Positions 1-7,016 of a stretch of DNA of 25,414 bases are shown piece after piece; positions within the stretch are counted from its first letter, which is position 1, and the number at the start of each line of letters is the position of its first letter. The translations under genes and the position numbers were made by a program. The notes under the pieces are model-generated. The model was not told where the DNA came from. It saw only the letters and a program-made list of their open reading frames with translations, and did no database searches. This DNA is from a virus: the IMG/VR virus record IMGVR_UViG_3300038701_000692, positions 1-25,414 of that record. One strand, written 5' to 3'.

Positions 1-355
1 TCCGCTCATCCTTGGCAATCCCTGCATCTACAGAAACCGCAGCAGCATAGTCCGCCTCGTTCCCGGTGCTATACGCCTTGAGGATATGAGCAATGGAAGT
101 CTGGCAAGTATCAACAGATGCTCGCCGGATGACATAGTGACCCCAGTACGCAGCGCCACCGTAGACACTTTCGAACGCTGGGGTTGGTAGTTGGGAACCA
201 TCGGAGGCCGGGAGAAGGTGAGGAGGCAGCGCCCCGAAACGGTTTTCATGTCCGTCCCGGGAGGCCCCGATGGCCCCAATATTGCGTAGACGGACAGACG
301 CTGGGACTGACCGATCTGTGAGAGAGTACGGCCAAGGACCAGTGTATAATTCCAT
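1..355 (-). CDS. Partial gene in the major-capsid position (5' end only)
   Basis: The frame is open from an ATG at 355 to the window edge, giving about 118 codons with no stop. A good Shine-Dalgarno AAGGA lies 7 nt before the ATG and overlaps the scaffold stop codon, so this is a real translated start. By T7 gene order (portal, scaffold, capsid) it should be the major capsid protein. The N-terminus (MELYTGPWPYSLTDRSVPAS) does not resemble the T7 gp10 start as I remember it, so the capsid assignment rests on position alone. The alternative is an extra gene inserted between scaffold and capsid. The shorter frame at 28-279 on the same strand is a shadow. Confidence 0.7.
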   Translation of the reverse strand, partial: MELYTGPWPYSLTDRSVPASVRLRNIGAIGASRDGHENRFGALPPHLLPASDGSQLPTPAFESVYGGAAYWGHYVIRRASVDTCQTSIAHILKAYSTGNEADYAAAVSVDAGIAKDER

Positions 356-365
356 CTACTTGTCC

Positions 366-1121
366 TTAGAGCTGAGAGCGACCGAGCTTCTCGGTTACCT
401 TGCGGTTAAAGGCTGAGTCTTTCTTGTAACGAGGGTCACGCATATCCGCTTGAACCTGTTGCCAGCTTTCGTAAACGTCAGCCGATGGAGGCTCACCACC
501 ACCGATGTTGCGCTGTGGTTCGGAGGTCTGCTCGTTATCGTAGCGAGCCTTGAGACCCCGGACTGCAAGCTGGATCGAAGAGACATCATTAGAGCTGATA
601 GTCGCATTGAAGCTGTCGATCTCAGATTCCGTCAGGTTGTCAGAAGCCCAAGTGAGCAAGTCACCATAAGCTTCCTGTCCACCAACGCTGTCATAGATCT
701 GAGCGGCTTCACGAGCGACTACAGCCTGTCGGCCTTCGATGTAGTTATCGACAATCTCACGAGAGTAACCCGCCTTCTCTGCGGCCTCGTAAGAAGCTTC
801 TGACAACTCACCGTTCTTGAGGAACTCTTGCTCCATCGTCGCCATGTCGAGGCCAGCTTCTTCAGCTTCTTCTCGGGTTGGCTGTGGGATAGGCTTAGGC
901 TTCTCAGCAGTCTCTTTGCTCTGCTTCTTCTCTAGCTCCGAATAGGCTTTCGCCATGTCCTCTGGTGAAGAGAACTTTTCAGGGAGCCAGTCCGGGCGTC
1001 CTGCGTCTTGAGCCTTCTGTTGACGCTCAAGCTCTGCCCGGTGTGCATCTTCAACCATCTGTTCTGGAGTTGGCTGAGTGCCTTCAGTCGTATTGATTGT
1101 TACGCTGTTAGTCGTTTCCAT
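366..1121 (-). CDS. Capsid assembly scaffolding protein (T7 gp9-like)
   Basis: This 251-aa acidic, hydrophilic, Cys-free protein is rich in Glu, Gln, Ala and Ser. It contains the WLPEKFSSPEDMAKAYSELE segment (about residues 45-64) typical of podophage scaffolds, in which a folded N-terminal motif is followed by helical, disordered sequence. The basic C-terminus (YKKDSAFNRKVTEKL) fits the capsid-binding tail of scaffold proteins. In the family it directs assembly of the procapsid and leaves before DNA packaging. Its ATG overlaps the portal stop codon as TAATG, so the two are translationally coupled, and the next gene begins 10 nt after its stop. The call rests on composition, the N-terminal motif and synteny. 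Confidence 0.88.
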   Translation of the reverse strand: METTNSVTINTTEGTQPTPEQMVEDAHRAELERQQKAQDAGRPDWLPEKFSSPEDMAKAYSELEKKQSKETAEKPKPIPQPTREEAEEAGLDMATMEQEFLKNGELSEASYEAAEKAGYSREIVDNYIEGRQAVVAREAAQIYDSVGGQEAYGDLLTWASDNLTESEIDSFNATISSNDVSSIQLAVRGLKARYDNEQTSEPQRNIGGGEPPSADVYESWQQVQADMRDPRYKKDSAFNRKVTEKLGRSQL

Positions 1122-2671
1122 TATTCACCTTGTTGGCCTTGGGCCATTTCCTGCGCTGCGCCAGCGGCAACACCCTGCTCAAGGGCCGATTGGGCCATCT
1201 GGGCCATCATCATCTGCTGCTGTTCTTCTTGGATTTGTTCTTGGGACTTGATTAGACCGTCCATATCCAGACCCAGCGACGTGCCTACTCGCTTCACCAG
1301 ATCACCTACGTTCACCATAGTCATAGCTTCTGGGATCTGAGCGACCATCTGGAGGAGTTGACCGTACTTGGTCAGGTCATGCCCACGACCCAGCGCCTCA
1401 AGACCAGTCACGATGGACGGTTTGACGACACCCTTGGGGAACCGTGGGAGACGTTTCGCTTTAGTCATCCGAGCCATCAGGCGGTTGACCAGAGGAAGCT
1501 GGAGTTCATTGGACAGTACGCTGTAAACACCACCAAGGGCGTTCTCCAGCATCGCACTGAGCATCCGGATCTCTTCTGCCGTAACTCGCTCTGCGTCTCG
1601 GGTCACTGCGGACTCCATAAGAAACGCTTGAGCTAGCCGTTGCTCGATACGATTGGCTGTCGAGGAGGCGACTTGTAGGTCTCCACCCTTGTTGACTTGC
1701 ATCATTTCGATGTCTTCGGCTCTACCTGTCACCACTTCGCCATTTGGTGCCTTAGCAACCGCTTCTTTACTGGTCAGACCGTTAGGCTTCACCAGAACAA
1801 GAAGACGTGCAGAGGCAGCAGAGGCGTCCACGATTGCCTTGGTCAGGCCTTCGAGGGACAGGAGATCACCATAGATCTCTTCTACATGACTGCGACCATA
1901 AGGCTGATCGGTCAAAGCACACCAACGGAGCGCCATGATCGGAGGAGCGTCGATAGGGAAGTCACCTTCGGTCCCCGGGATCATGATCTCGTTGACCTCT
2001 TGGTACGTCATCCACCGCAGCGGTCCCTTCTCAGACTTACGTCCTTTGTAGAAACATGTATAGATATCAATGACTTGGCTGGATCCATCACTAGCTGCTG
2101 GGTCAAACCCTGCAATCGCTAGTACGTCTGGATCTAGAGTATCTGGAGAGAAGGACTCTTTGATGATGACCTTCTTCAGTGCGCCGGATGGGTCCCGGCT
2201 GACAACATATTTGTCGAGAGAGAAACCTTTCATACTGCCCTCCGCTGGGAGGTACAGAAGATAGTTTCCGGTTACGACTAGATGTCGGAGGGCTTCGAAG
2301 AGGGGATTTCGCATCCCTTCGCCCTCTAGCTCGTTAATTACTGAGCGTTCAACGGTAGCAAGATCTTCGTCAATGGCTGCACGGGCTTCATCGTTACCAC
2401 CAGTAATCTCAGCGATTGTGTAGTCATCTACAGTCAATCGAAAGAAACTTTGGTTCGGAGGAAAGAGCGCCATTTGGAGCTTGGCTGCGAGGTTGTTTAC
2501 GCCTCGTGCGCCGATGGACTGGTAGGGTGTCCGGATCTTACTAGCGTCGGTGAACCCCTCACGGGGCATGATCGTTGGAATCGTCAGGAGGGCGCTTTCT
2601 CGCGCTCGCTCAAGGAAGACATTTCGTCGTGATTCCAGCCGACCGTATTGGGCCTTGCTAGAACTGTGCAT
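1121..2671 (-). CDS. Head-tail connector (portal) protein, T7 gp8-like
   Basis: This 516-aa protein is close to the 536 aa of T7 gp8. Typical connector segments are visible: an N-terminal helix with many Arg and Glu (YGRLESRRNVFLERARESA), then MPREGFTDASKIRTPYQSIG and VNNLAAKLQMALFPPNQSFF, and the central RSHVEEIYGDLLSLEGLTKA. The C-terminus is Gln- and Met-rich and probably disordered. The family forms the dodecameric ring at the capsid vertex through which DNA is packaged and ejected, and it nucleates head assembly. The start lies 1 nt after the stop of the preceding small gene. No strong Shine-Dalgarno is visible, so expression probably relies on translational coupling. Confidence 0.95.
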   Translation of the reverse strand: MHSSSKAQYGRLESRRNVFLERARESALLTIPTIMPREGFTDASKIRTPYQSIGARGVNNLAAKLQMALFPPNQSFFRLTVDDYTIAEITGGNDEARAAIDEDLATVERSVINELEGEGMRNPLFEALRHLVVTGNYLLYLPAEGSMKGFSLDKYVVSRDPSGALKKVIIKESFSPDTLDPDVLAIAGFDPAASDGSSQVIDIYTCFYKGRKSEKGPLRWMTYQEVNEIMIPGTEGDFPIDAPPIMALRWCALTDQPYGRSHVEEIYGDLLSLEGLTKAIVDASAASARLLVLVKPNGLTSKEAVAKAPNGEVVTGRAEDIEMMQVNKGGDLQVASSTANRIEQRLAQAFLMESAVTRDAERVTAEEIRMLSAMLENALGGVYSVLSNELQLPLVNRLMARMTKAKRLPRFPKGVVKPSIVTGLEALGRGHDLTKYGQLLQMVAQIPEAMTMVNVGDLVKRVGTSLGLDMDGLIKSQEQIQEEQQQMMMAQMAQSALEQGVAAGAAQEMAQGQQGE

Positions 2672-2672
2672 A

Positions 2673-3011
2673 TCAGTAGTTCACTGGCCGTCGTTGTTTC
2701 TGCATTCCAATGATCGGCAGTCCTAAGTTCGGATTGCCTGAGTTTGGAGGAGGGCTTGTAATGGGGGTTCGGTATCCACCGCCTCCCGGGCTTTGATCCT
2801 TACCTCCGATGATTACAGAAGACGTATCAGGAGAACCAGAGCCATCGTTAGGCAGGTTCTGGTTAGTTGAGGCTAGGTCGCCAGCTTGTGACCCATAGTT
2901 CGTTGATGGTTTGGGAGCTACAGGAGGCGTGTATTCCTCTTTCTTTTTTCCCCTACCGCCACCCATCATGAGTAGGAGGCCAACCCCAAGGGCGGCTGCG
3001 ATATTACACAT
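2673..3011 (-). CDS. Small Gly/Pro-rich protein in the T7 gp7.3 position
   Basis: This 112-aa protein starts with a short hydrophobic stretch (about residues 4-17, IAAALGVGLLLMMGGG). A basic patch RGKKK follows, then a long low-complexity Gly, Pro, Ser and Asn-rich tail ending QKQRRPVNY. T7 has gp7.3, a small virion and tail-assembly protein, directly upstream of the connector, and the position here is identical. No sequence homology can be claimed. The ATG overlaps the stop of the upstream gene by 8 nt, and the portal follows at once, so the gene belongs to the head operon. It may be a minor virion protein, possibly membrane-interacting. The function is inferred from synteny only. Confidence 0.7.
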   Translation of the reverse strand: MCNIAAALGVGLLLMMGGGRGKKKEEYTPPVAPKPSTNYGSQAGDLASTNQNLPNDGSGSPDTSSVIIGGKDQSPGGGGYRTPITSPPPNSGNPNLGLPIIGMQKQRRPVNY

Positions 3012-3195
3012 TGAAGGACTCTTCTCTTTGACGGGCAGCTATTTCCTGCAAGTGTCTGATGACGTGCTGTTGCCCTATTTTGAAATTGGTTTCGTTGAGA
3101 TCGTAAACAGAATCCTGTGGGAGACCGTCAGGAAAAACGGCCTCCAAGTATCGGATGATCTCATCGGAAACATATGGAATCTTTAGGTTATCCAT
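3004..3195 (-). CDS. Small conserved-looking protein at the head of the late operon
   Basis: This protein has 63 aa if it starts at the ATG at 3195. A GTG nine nt upstream (3204) is in frame, but it would lie only about 5 nt from the predicted phage RNAP start site at 3209, so I prefer the ATG. The sequence (MDNLKIPYVSDEIIRYLEAV then FPDGLP) is soluble, probably helical, and ends with a charged helix. I do not recognise a named family, though short proteins of similar type precede the connector in marine T7-like phages. It is the first gene after the head-operon promoter and overlaps the next gene by 8 nt. Confidence 0.75.
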   Translation of the reverse strand: MDNLKIPYVSDEIIRYLEAVFPDGLPQDSVYDLNETNFKIGQQHVIRHLQEIAARQREESFNV

Positions 3196-3207
3196 AGTTC
3201 TCACTCT

Positions 3208-3225
3208 GCTATATGGCGTGTTAGC
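3208..3225 (-). promoter_or_regulatory. Phage RNAP promoter before the head genes
   Basis: The minus-strand sequence GCTAACACGCCATATAGC differs at two positions from the 18-mer found three times elsewhere (GCTAACACGTCGTATAGC). It sits immediately after the RNR stop codon (3227-3229) and about 14 nt before the first head gene. By analogy with T7 promoters, in which TATA ends at -1, transcription would start at G3209. It would serve as the late promoter for the morphogenesis operon. Confidence 0.8.
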
Positions 3226-3226
3226 C

Positions 3227-5185
3227 TTATTTCACCGGACAAGCGCCTGTCAGACATTCGTCATCTTCCAGCTCATCGAGACTGTCAGAACCGGAGAAAT
3301 CCACGGTAGTTAGGGTACTGGCGTAAGCTTGGTACTCTTCCTTGGTCACTACCTCTTGAGGCAGATACGGATACCCGAGATCTTTAGCTGTCTTTGTCGG
3401 ATCATTCCTGAAGATCCACGACACACCAACGTAGGTGTCCCAGTTCTCAAGCAGCCAATCGATAGCCGCAGGGATCTCATCAACATCGTAGCTGATGGTC
3501 ACTGAGCAGTTGTGATCGACGTAGCTTTCCATGAGCAACTTGTATCGCTCAAGCTGATCTACAGCCGACTCAAGGTTCACTTCAACGCCATCAACCTCAT
3601 CAAACTTCACAGTCTCATTAGCGACCGGGAAGGTAACGATCATCGAGTCATCGTCGTAAGGGTCCTTGAAGTTCCGGTAGCCAGCTTCAACCAGCTTAGG
3701 AACCAGAGGATCGTGGACAGAGAACTTGACGTTGTTGAAGATGTACTTGCCCAGAGGCTTGTGTACGCCTTCTGTCGTGGACATGACCTTGGACAGGGTG
3801 CCTGATGGCTTCACAGTGGTTACTGCTTTGGCGTATGGAAGACCAAGTTCGTCAGCCATTTCCCGGGCAGCGTCGTGAGCCGCAGCACGTAGAGCCTCAA
3901 GGTACTCACGGCTAGGGTTAGCTGCTGCGATACCTGTGATACCAACGCCCATGAGACGGAGGTAGTCATTGGTCTCGTGCCAAGAGGGCTGGAGAACACC
4001 GTCACGGAAGTCCACGCAAGTCTGACGATAGTTGGCACGAGCTACGAGGCGCATGACCTGTAGAACCCGAGGGTTGTGCATACCAAACTTGGACAGGTCG
4101 ATCTCAACGAGGTTACAGAAGCTACCTTCGCCACCCAGAAGAATCTCTGCGCACGGATTGACACCTTGGAACCAAGGCGCTCGCTTCTTTGCAGAGGCAC
4201 CGTTGATAAATCCGGGTTCCGATCCACCACCTTCGACCATCTTTGCGAAGACGCCTTCTAGCTCTAGCCGCGTAGGTTTCTTCCAGAAGATGACAGAGTT
4301 GTTTGACTGTCCACGCCAAGGCTTGTCGATCCAGTGATCTTTCTTGGCAAGAATGAACTCTGGTGCCAGTGCGTTGTCGATGTCCATCAAGGCAATCTCT
4401 GCGGAGCGCCGGGAAGACAGTGTAGTGCCAAGGAGGTTGAGGATATCTAGGATATCGATCTCATCCAGCAGGTCACCTTCCTTGCCGTTCAAGACAGTAC
4501 AGATCTTCTCGAAGGCATCGGCCAAGGTCTTGTCGCCAGAGCTGATCCAGCCGTACCCTGCGAGACGTTCACCCGCTGGGCGGATCTCGGACAGGTCGAT
4601 CAACAGCTTCTCACAGTCAGCCGGGAGGGTCAGGATCTTACCGATAGACCGCGCCCATGACTCTGCGCTGTCACCTACGGACAAGATGTAGTGTCCTTTG
4701 ACAGGGCTGTGGAACTGGTTCTTCTCACGGCCACCCTTAGTCAGTCGGTTGGACCGCTTGATCTCAACGGATACTGGCTTGTGGAAGCCTCGGAGGACTC
4801 CTGTCTCTGGCTTGAAGCCCACTCCGCAGCCTTGGAGTAGAAGCCAGAAAGCGTCAACCACATCGGAGGGAGTGCGTACCGTGTTGAATGAACAATTAAA
4901 CTGGCTTGCTTCGCGAGTACGAGCGACATCAGTACCACCAAGCCAACGAGTGCGGCCAGACGGTGAGGCTTCCAGTTTGTAAAAGACATTCCAAAGCTCA
5001 TCCAGTTCGGTGAGTTCTTCGGAGTTGAGGTCACGACCGAGCGCACGTTCCCAAAGCCACTCTTGGTGCTTGATGATGCGGTCGGTAGTTTCTGCGAGGG
5101 TTTCAAAGCTCGTCCCATCGTCGTTCTTGGGGCGGCTGTAGGTTCGGCGGTGAACAATTTCCGCCCGAGTGTCTTTGAATGACAT
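3227..5185 (-). CDS. Class II (adenosylcobalamin-dependent) ribonucleotide reductase, monomeric type
   Basis: This 652-aa enzyme reduces ribonucleotides to deoxyribonucleotides for phage DNA synthesis. Expected cysteines are present: Cys98 in FNCSF and Cys357 as the redox pair, Cys345 in NPCAEI as the thiyl-radical residue, and the C-terminal shuttle pair Cys644 and Cys649 (CLTGAC). The motif TVKPSGTLSKVM (substrate phosphate-binding region) is also present. No partner radical subunit (NrdB) is nearby, which fits a B12-dependent enzyme as seen in cyanophages. The phage glutaredoxin and ThyX encoded nearby would work in the same dNTP pathway. The Shine-Dalgarno AGGTGAATC precedes the ATG. An intrinsic terminator lies directly upstream (5197-5223), so expression probably depends on read-through. 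Confidence 0.93.
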   Translation of the reverse strand: MSFKDTRAEIVHRRTYSRPKNDDGTSFETLAETTDRIIKHQEWLWERALGRDLNSEELTELDELWNVFYKLEASPSGRTRWLGGTDVARTREASQFNCSFNTVRTPSDVVDAFWLLLQGCGVGFKPETGVLRGFHKPVSVEIKRSNRLTKGGREKNQFHSPVKGHYILSVGDSAESWARSIGKILTLPADCEKLLIDLSEIRPAGERLAGYGWISSGDKTLADAFEKICTVLNGKEGDLLDEIDILDILNLLGTTLSSRRSAEIALMDIDNALAPEFILAKKDHWIDKPWRGQSNNSVIFWKKPTRLELEGVFAKMVEGGGSEPGFINGASAKKRAPWFQGVNPCAEILLGGEGSFCNLVEIDLSKFGMHNPRVLQVMRLVARANYRQTCVDFRDGVLQPSWHETNDYLRLMGVGITGIAAANPSREYLEALRAAAHDAAREMADELGLPYAKAVTTVKPSGTLSKVMSTTEGVHKPLGKYIFNNVKFSVHDPLVPKLVEAGYRNFKDPYDDDSMIVTFPVANETVKFDEVDGVEVNLESAVDQLERYKLLMESYVDHNCSVTISYDVDEIPAAIDWLLENWDTYVGVSWIFRNDPTKTAKDLGYPYLPQEVVTKEEYQAYASTLTTVDFSGSDSLDELEDDECLTGACPVK

Positions 5186-5196
5186 GATTCACCTGT

Positions 5197-5223
5197 AAAA
5201 GAAAAAGGGACCCGGAGGTCCCC
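5197..5223 (-). terminator. Rho-independent terminator between mazG and the RNR gene
   Basis: On the minus strand the stem GGGACC (5222-5217), loop TCCG and GGTCCC (5212-5207) form a perfect 6-bp GC-rich hairpin. It is followed by TTTTTCTTTT. The hairpin starts a few nt after the mazG stop and ends just before the RNR ribosome binding site. This is a standard intrinsic terminator and could attenuate transcription entering RNR. Confidence 0.88.
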
Positions 5224-5227
5224 TGTG

Positions 5228-5671
5228 TTATTCGAATAGATCGTCTAGGTTTGGTTTCTCGTAGTTAGGCCCCTTGAGAACCTTTCCATCTTCCCGGTAA
5301 ATGGGTTTTCCATCGTCACCGAGTTTACTCATATTGCTCCGATGGACCCGCTCGAATACCTCATCGATAGGAAGGCCGAACGTCACCGCCATACCGTAGG
5401 TAACGTAGAGTAGATCAGCCAACTCTTTGGTGAGTGCGGCTTTGTCCATGCGAGCACCGCCGGGGCGGTAGTCCATCGGCAGCTCTTTTAATACCTCTTC
5501 TACCTCTTCATCGATCAAATCCACCCGCATTTCCAGTAGTTCGGCGTTCTCAAGGGCTTGGATGTCCTCACCTACAGGCTGACCCATCGCCACCGTGAAT
5601 GCCTTTACAGCGTCGTAGTGGACGGAGGTTGAACGGAGGGTTCCGTTGGGGTTGTACTCTACCTCAGGCAT
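5228..5671 (-). CDS. MazG-like nucleotide pyrophosphohydrolase
   Basis: This 147-aa protein starts at the ATG at 5671 (MPEVEYNPNG). A longer frame from a TTG at 5740 overlaps the upstream membrane peptide in another frame and is not needed. Motifs of the all-alpha NTP pyrophosphatase fold are visible: EEVEEVLKE and KELADLLYVTYG (metal-binding Glu and Asp residues), then VHRSNMSKL. The family hydrolyses NTPs or dNTPs to the monophosphate. In phages it has been proposed to adjust nucleotide or alarmone pools, although which substrate applies here is unknown. AGGA lies 7 nt before the ATG. The start codon overlaps the end of the upstream tiny gene, so translation is coupled. A terminator follows the stop. 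Confidence 0.88.
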   Translation of the reverse strand: MPEVEYNPNGTLRSTSVHYDAVKAFTVAMGQPVGEDIQALENAELLEMRVDLIDEEVEEVLKELPMDYRPGGARMDKAALTKELADLLYVTYGMAVTFGLPIDEVFERVHRSNMSKLGDDGKPIYREDGKVLKGPNYEKPNLDDLFE

Positions 5672-5744
5672 TGATGCGTCCTGCCAAAAACCACCCAAGG
5701 GCAAAGCCACCAACGGGTCCCAAGAAAAGCAATACTTCAATCAT
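5664..5744 (-). CDS. Tiny membrane protein (26 aa), third of a coupled trio
   Basis: This ATG-started 26-codon frame begins MIEVLLFLGPVGGF and ends LAGRINA. It is one hydrophobic segment with Glu near the N-terminus and Arg near the C-terminus, so it probably crosses the membrane once. Its ATG overlaps the stop of the preceding peptide as ATGA, with GGAG 9 nt upstream. Its end overlaps the mazG start by 8 nt. The tight overlaps on both sides and the clean hydrophobic composition argue for a real gene. The function is unknown; a holin or another lysis-accessory role is possible. Confidence 0.65.
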   Translation of the reverse strand: MIEVLLFLGPVGGFALGWFLAGRINA

Positions 5745-5833
5745 TCTTCAATGCTCCATCTGATTAAAACGTAAGTGACACAGCCGAAGTATGTTACTAC
5801 CGCTGCGGCTAGAAGTATTTCTGCAAGGCTCAT
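5741..5833 (-). CDS. Tiny membrane protein (30 aa), second of a coupled trio
   Basis: The peptide starts MSLAEILLAAAVVTYFGCVT and ends RWSIEE. It has one hydrophobic helix of about 20 residues with an acidic C-terminus. Its ATG overlaps the stop codon of the upstream membrane gene (ATGA), and its own stop overlaps the next ATG in the same way. There is no database-level evidence for function. The arrangement suggests co-translation with its neighbours, perhaps as subunits of one membrane complex or as a small lysis or superinfection module. Confidence 0.65.
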   Translation of the reverse strand: MSLAEILLAAAVVTYFGCVTYVLIRWSIEE

Positions 5834-6000
5834 TCTTCATCATCCTTACCGTGGAACAGGTTGATCATGCCCAGCACTAGGCCGAGCATGACTTGAGAAA
5901 CTGCGAGGGTGAGACCCAGCACACTGCCAACACCAACGATGACGAAGGGGGCTATGAAACCGTGGACTGCGGCGACCATTAGAAGCTCTTCTAAGGTCAC
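5830..6000 (-). CDS. Small membrane protein (56 aa), first of a coupled trio
   Basis: The frame starts at GTG 6000 (MTLEELLMVA), which overlaps the DUF3310 stop as GTGA, with GAGG 7 nt upstream. An internal ATG (Met8) is an alternative start. The protein has a long hydrophobic region (about residues 8-49, including GFIAPFVIVGVGSVLGLTLA) that could form two membrane segments. It ends in a charged tail, HGKDDEE. Two hydrophobic segments followed by a charged C-terminus is the layout of class II holins, but I see no sequence proof. Its stop overlaps the next gene as ATGA. Confidence 0.72.
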   Translation of the reverse strand: MTLEELLMVAAVHGFIAPFVIVGVGSVLGLTLAVSQVMLGLVLGMINLFHGKDDEE

Positions 6001-6242
6001 AGGATATCCTCACCTTTGATCCTATTGATCTCCATTTCCGCGTAACGGCGTACCTTCTCGAGGTCAGTGATCCGTGACTGATTCCAGTCCATTCCGGGGT
6101 ATATCTTATCCCCTGCTCGACAGGCGTATTTGACGATGTTCCCGATCTCAAACGACAGTCGGTTGACCATGATGAATGTCACAGGTTCGATTTCGTACTG
6201 AGTGTAGTGGCTGGGCTCTCTGATTATATCTTCGGCGTCCAT
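5997..6242 (-). CDS. DUF3310-type protein (T7 gp1.7-related domain)
   Basis: This 81-aa protein has the DUF3310 pattern: PSHYTQYEIEPVTFI, GNIVKYACRAGDK, and DLEKVRRYAEMEINRI at the end. The domain occurs in many tailed phages. In T7 gp1.7 it is part of a nucleotide kinase, but here only the short domain is present, so kinase activity should not be assumed. GGAGAG lies 8 nt before the ATG, inside the 3' end of the exonuclease gene, with a 19-nt overlap. The stop overlaps the GTG start of the downstream membrane protein. It is part of the exonuclease transcription unit. Confidence 0.85.
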   Translation of the reverse strand: MDAEDIIREPSHYTQYEIEPVTFIMVNRLSFEIGNIVKYACRAGDKIYPGMDWNQSRITDLEKVRRYAEMEINRIKGEDIL

Positions 6243-6979
6243 AGAGAAATCTCTCCAGTATCGAGGTTGTAGTCAGTGTGTCGAAGGATTCGGGCGCATC
6301 TTGCCTGAACAAGTGCATCATCCTCAGTGAGTTTTGCCTTCTCGTAGGCCGCAACGACCCGCTCCCAAAGCTCCGGAAGCTCGTGTCTCCCGGGTTCACC
6401 GAGGATGTCTGCTGCTCTCTTGGGACCAACGCCGGGACAGCCTTTGTAGCCATCGGTGGCGTCACCAGAGAGCGTCTGGCTCATCCAATACCAGTCGGCG
6501 ATAACCTCGCTGTTCTTGTAGGCGAGGCGGTCATCTTGAGACCATAGCCTGACTGGTAGGGTCTTCATGTCCTTGTCGGCGCTATAGACGAACGAGTTAG
6601 GACGGTGACCCGCTAGGATTCCAAGACAGTCGTCCCCCTCAAGTCGAGGGAGAGAGGCAACCTCATATTCGTCCTTAGACCAGTCCCGCAGTGCTGCGAG
6701 GTTCATCGGTTTACGGACGGACTTACGGTTGCCTTTGTACGTTGGGAGTAGATCTTGACGGAAGTTGTCAGGGGACGTGTAGCAAAGGATCACGTCGTCT
6801 GCTTCTGTCGTCTCAATGATCTTGTCTATGGCTTCTTTGAAGCTGCGTTTGACCTCTTTGAAGTCAGTGACCAAGGACCAGATGTCGTCTCCCCAGTCCC
6901 ATTCGATCTCAGCGCCACTACAGACTTGGTAAGCTGTAATATCCGCGTCGATCAGGGCTGTCTGCTTTTCGACTGGCAT
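6224..6979 (-). CDS. 5'-3' exonuclease (T7 gp6-like)
   Basis: This 251-aa FEN-like nuclease has the acidic metal-binding motifs in order: ALIDADI (N-terminal Asp pair), PTYKGNRKSVRK (helical arch), RLEGDDCLGI, SADKDMKTL, and the H3TH region GDATDGYKGCPGVGPKRAAD. In T7 the homologue removes RNA primers and helps degrade host DNA and recombine phage DNA. The start is an ATG with AGGAG six nt upstream (AGGAGAAAACC). A phage promoter lies about 20 nt upstream, overlapping the thyX stop. Confidence 0.93.
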   Translation of the reverse strand: MPVEKQTALIDADITAYQVCSGAEIEWDWGDDIWSLVTDFKEVKRSFKEAIDKIIETTEADDVILCYTSPDNFRQDLLPTYKGNRKSVRKPMNLAALRDWSKDEYEVASLPRLEGDDCLGILAGHRPNSFVYSADKDMKTLPVRLWSQDDRLAYKNSEVIADWYWMSQTLSGDATDGYKGCPGVGPKRAADILGEPGRHELPELWERVVAAYEKAKLTEDDALVQARCARILRHTDYNLDTGEISLWTPKI

Positions 6980-6999
6980 GGTTTTCTCCTAGTTGGATA

Positions 7000-7016
7000 G
7001 CTATACGTAGCATTAG
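7000..7016 (-). promoter_or_regulatory. Phage RNAP promoter before the exonuclease gene
   Basis: The minus-strand sequence CTAATGCTACGTATAGC keeps the CTAA and CGTATAGC ends of the repeated promoter but diverges in the middle, making it the weakest match of the set. It overlaps the ThyX stop codon (7013-7015) and lies about 21 nt before the exonuclease ATG. The predicted start is the G at 7001. Confidence 0.65.

Noticed and set aside
65-82. CGTATAGC match to the promoter core in the left-edge gene
   Set aside because: Only the melting half matches; the CTAACAC half is missing, and it lies within an open coding frame.
1697-2122. Long plus-strand ORFs opposite the portal and other genes
   Set aside because: They are antisense shadows of well-supported minus-strand genes with no start signals of their own.
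6575-6602. Promoter-like sequence inside the exonuclease gene (minus CTAAC ... TATAGC)
   Set aside because: The spacing between the two halves is 10 nt instead of 7, the sequence is explained by codons, and no gene start follows closely.
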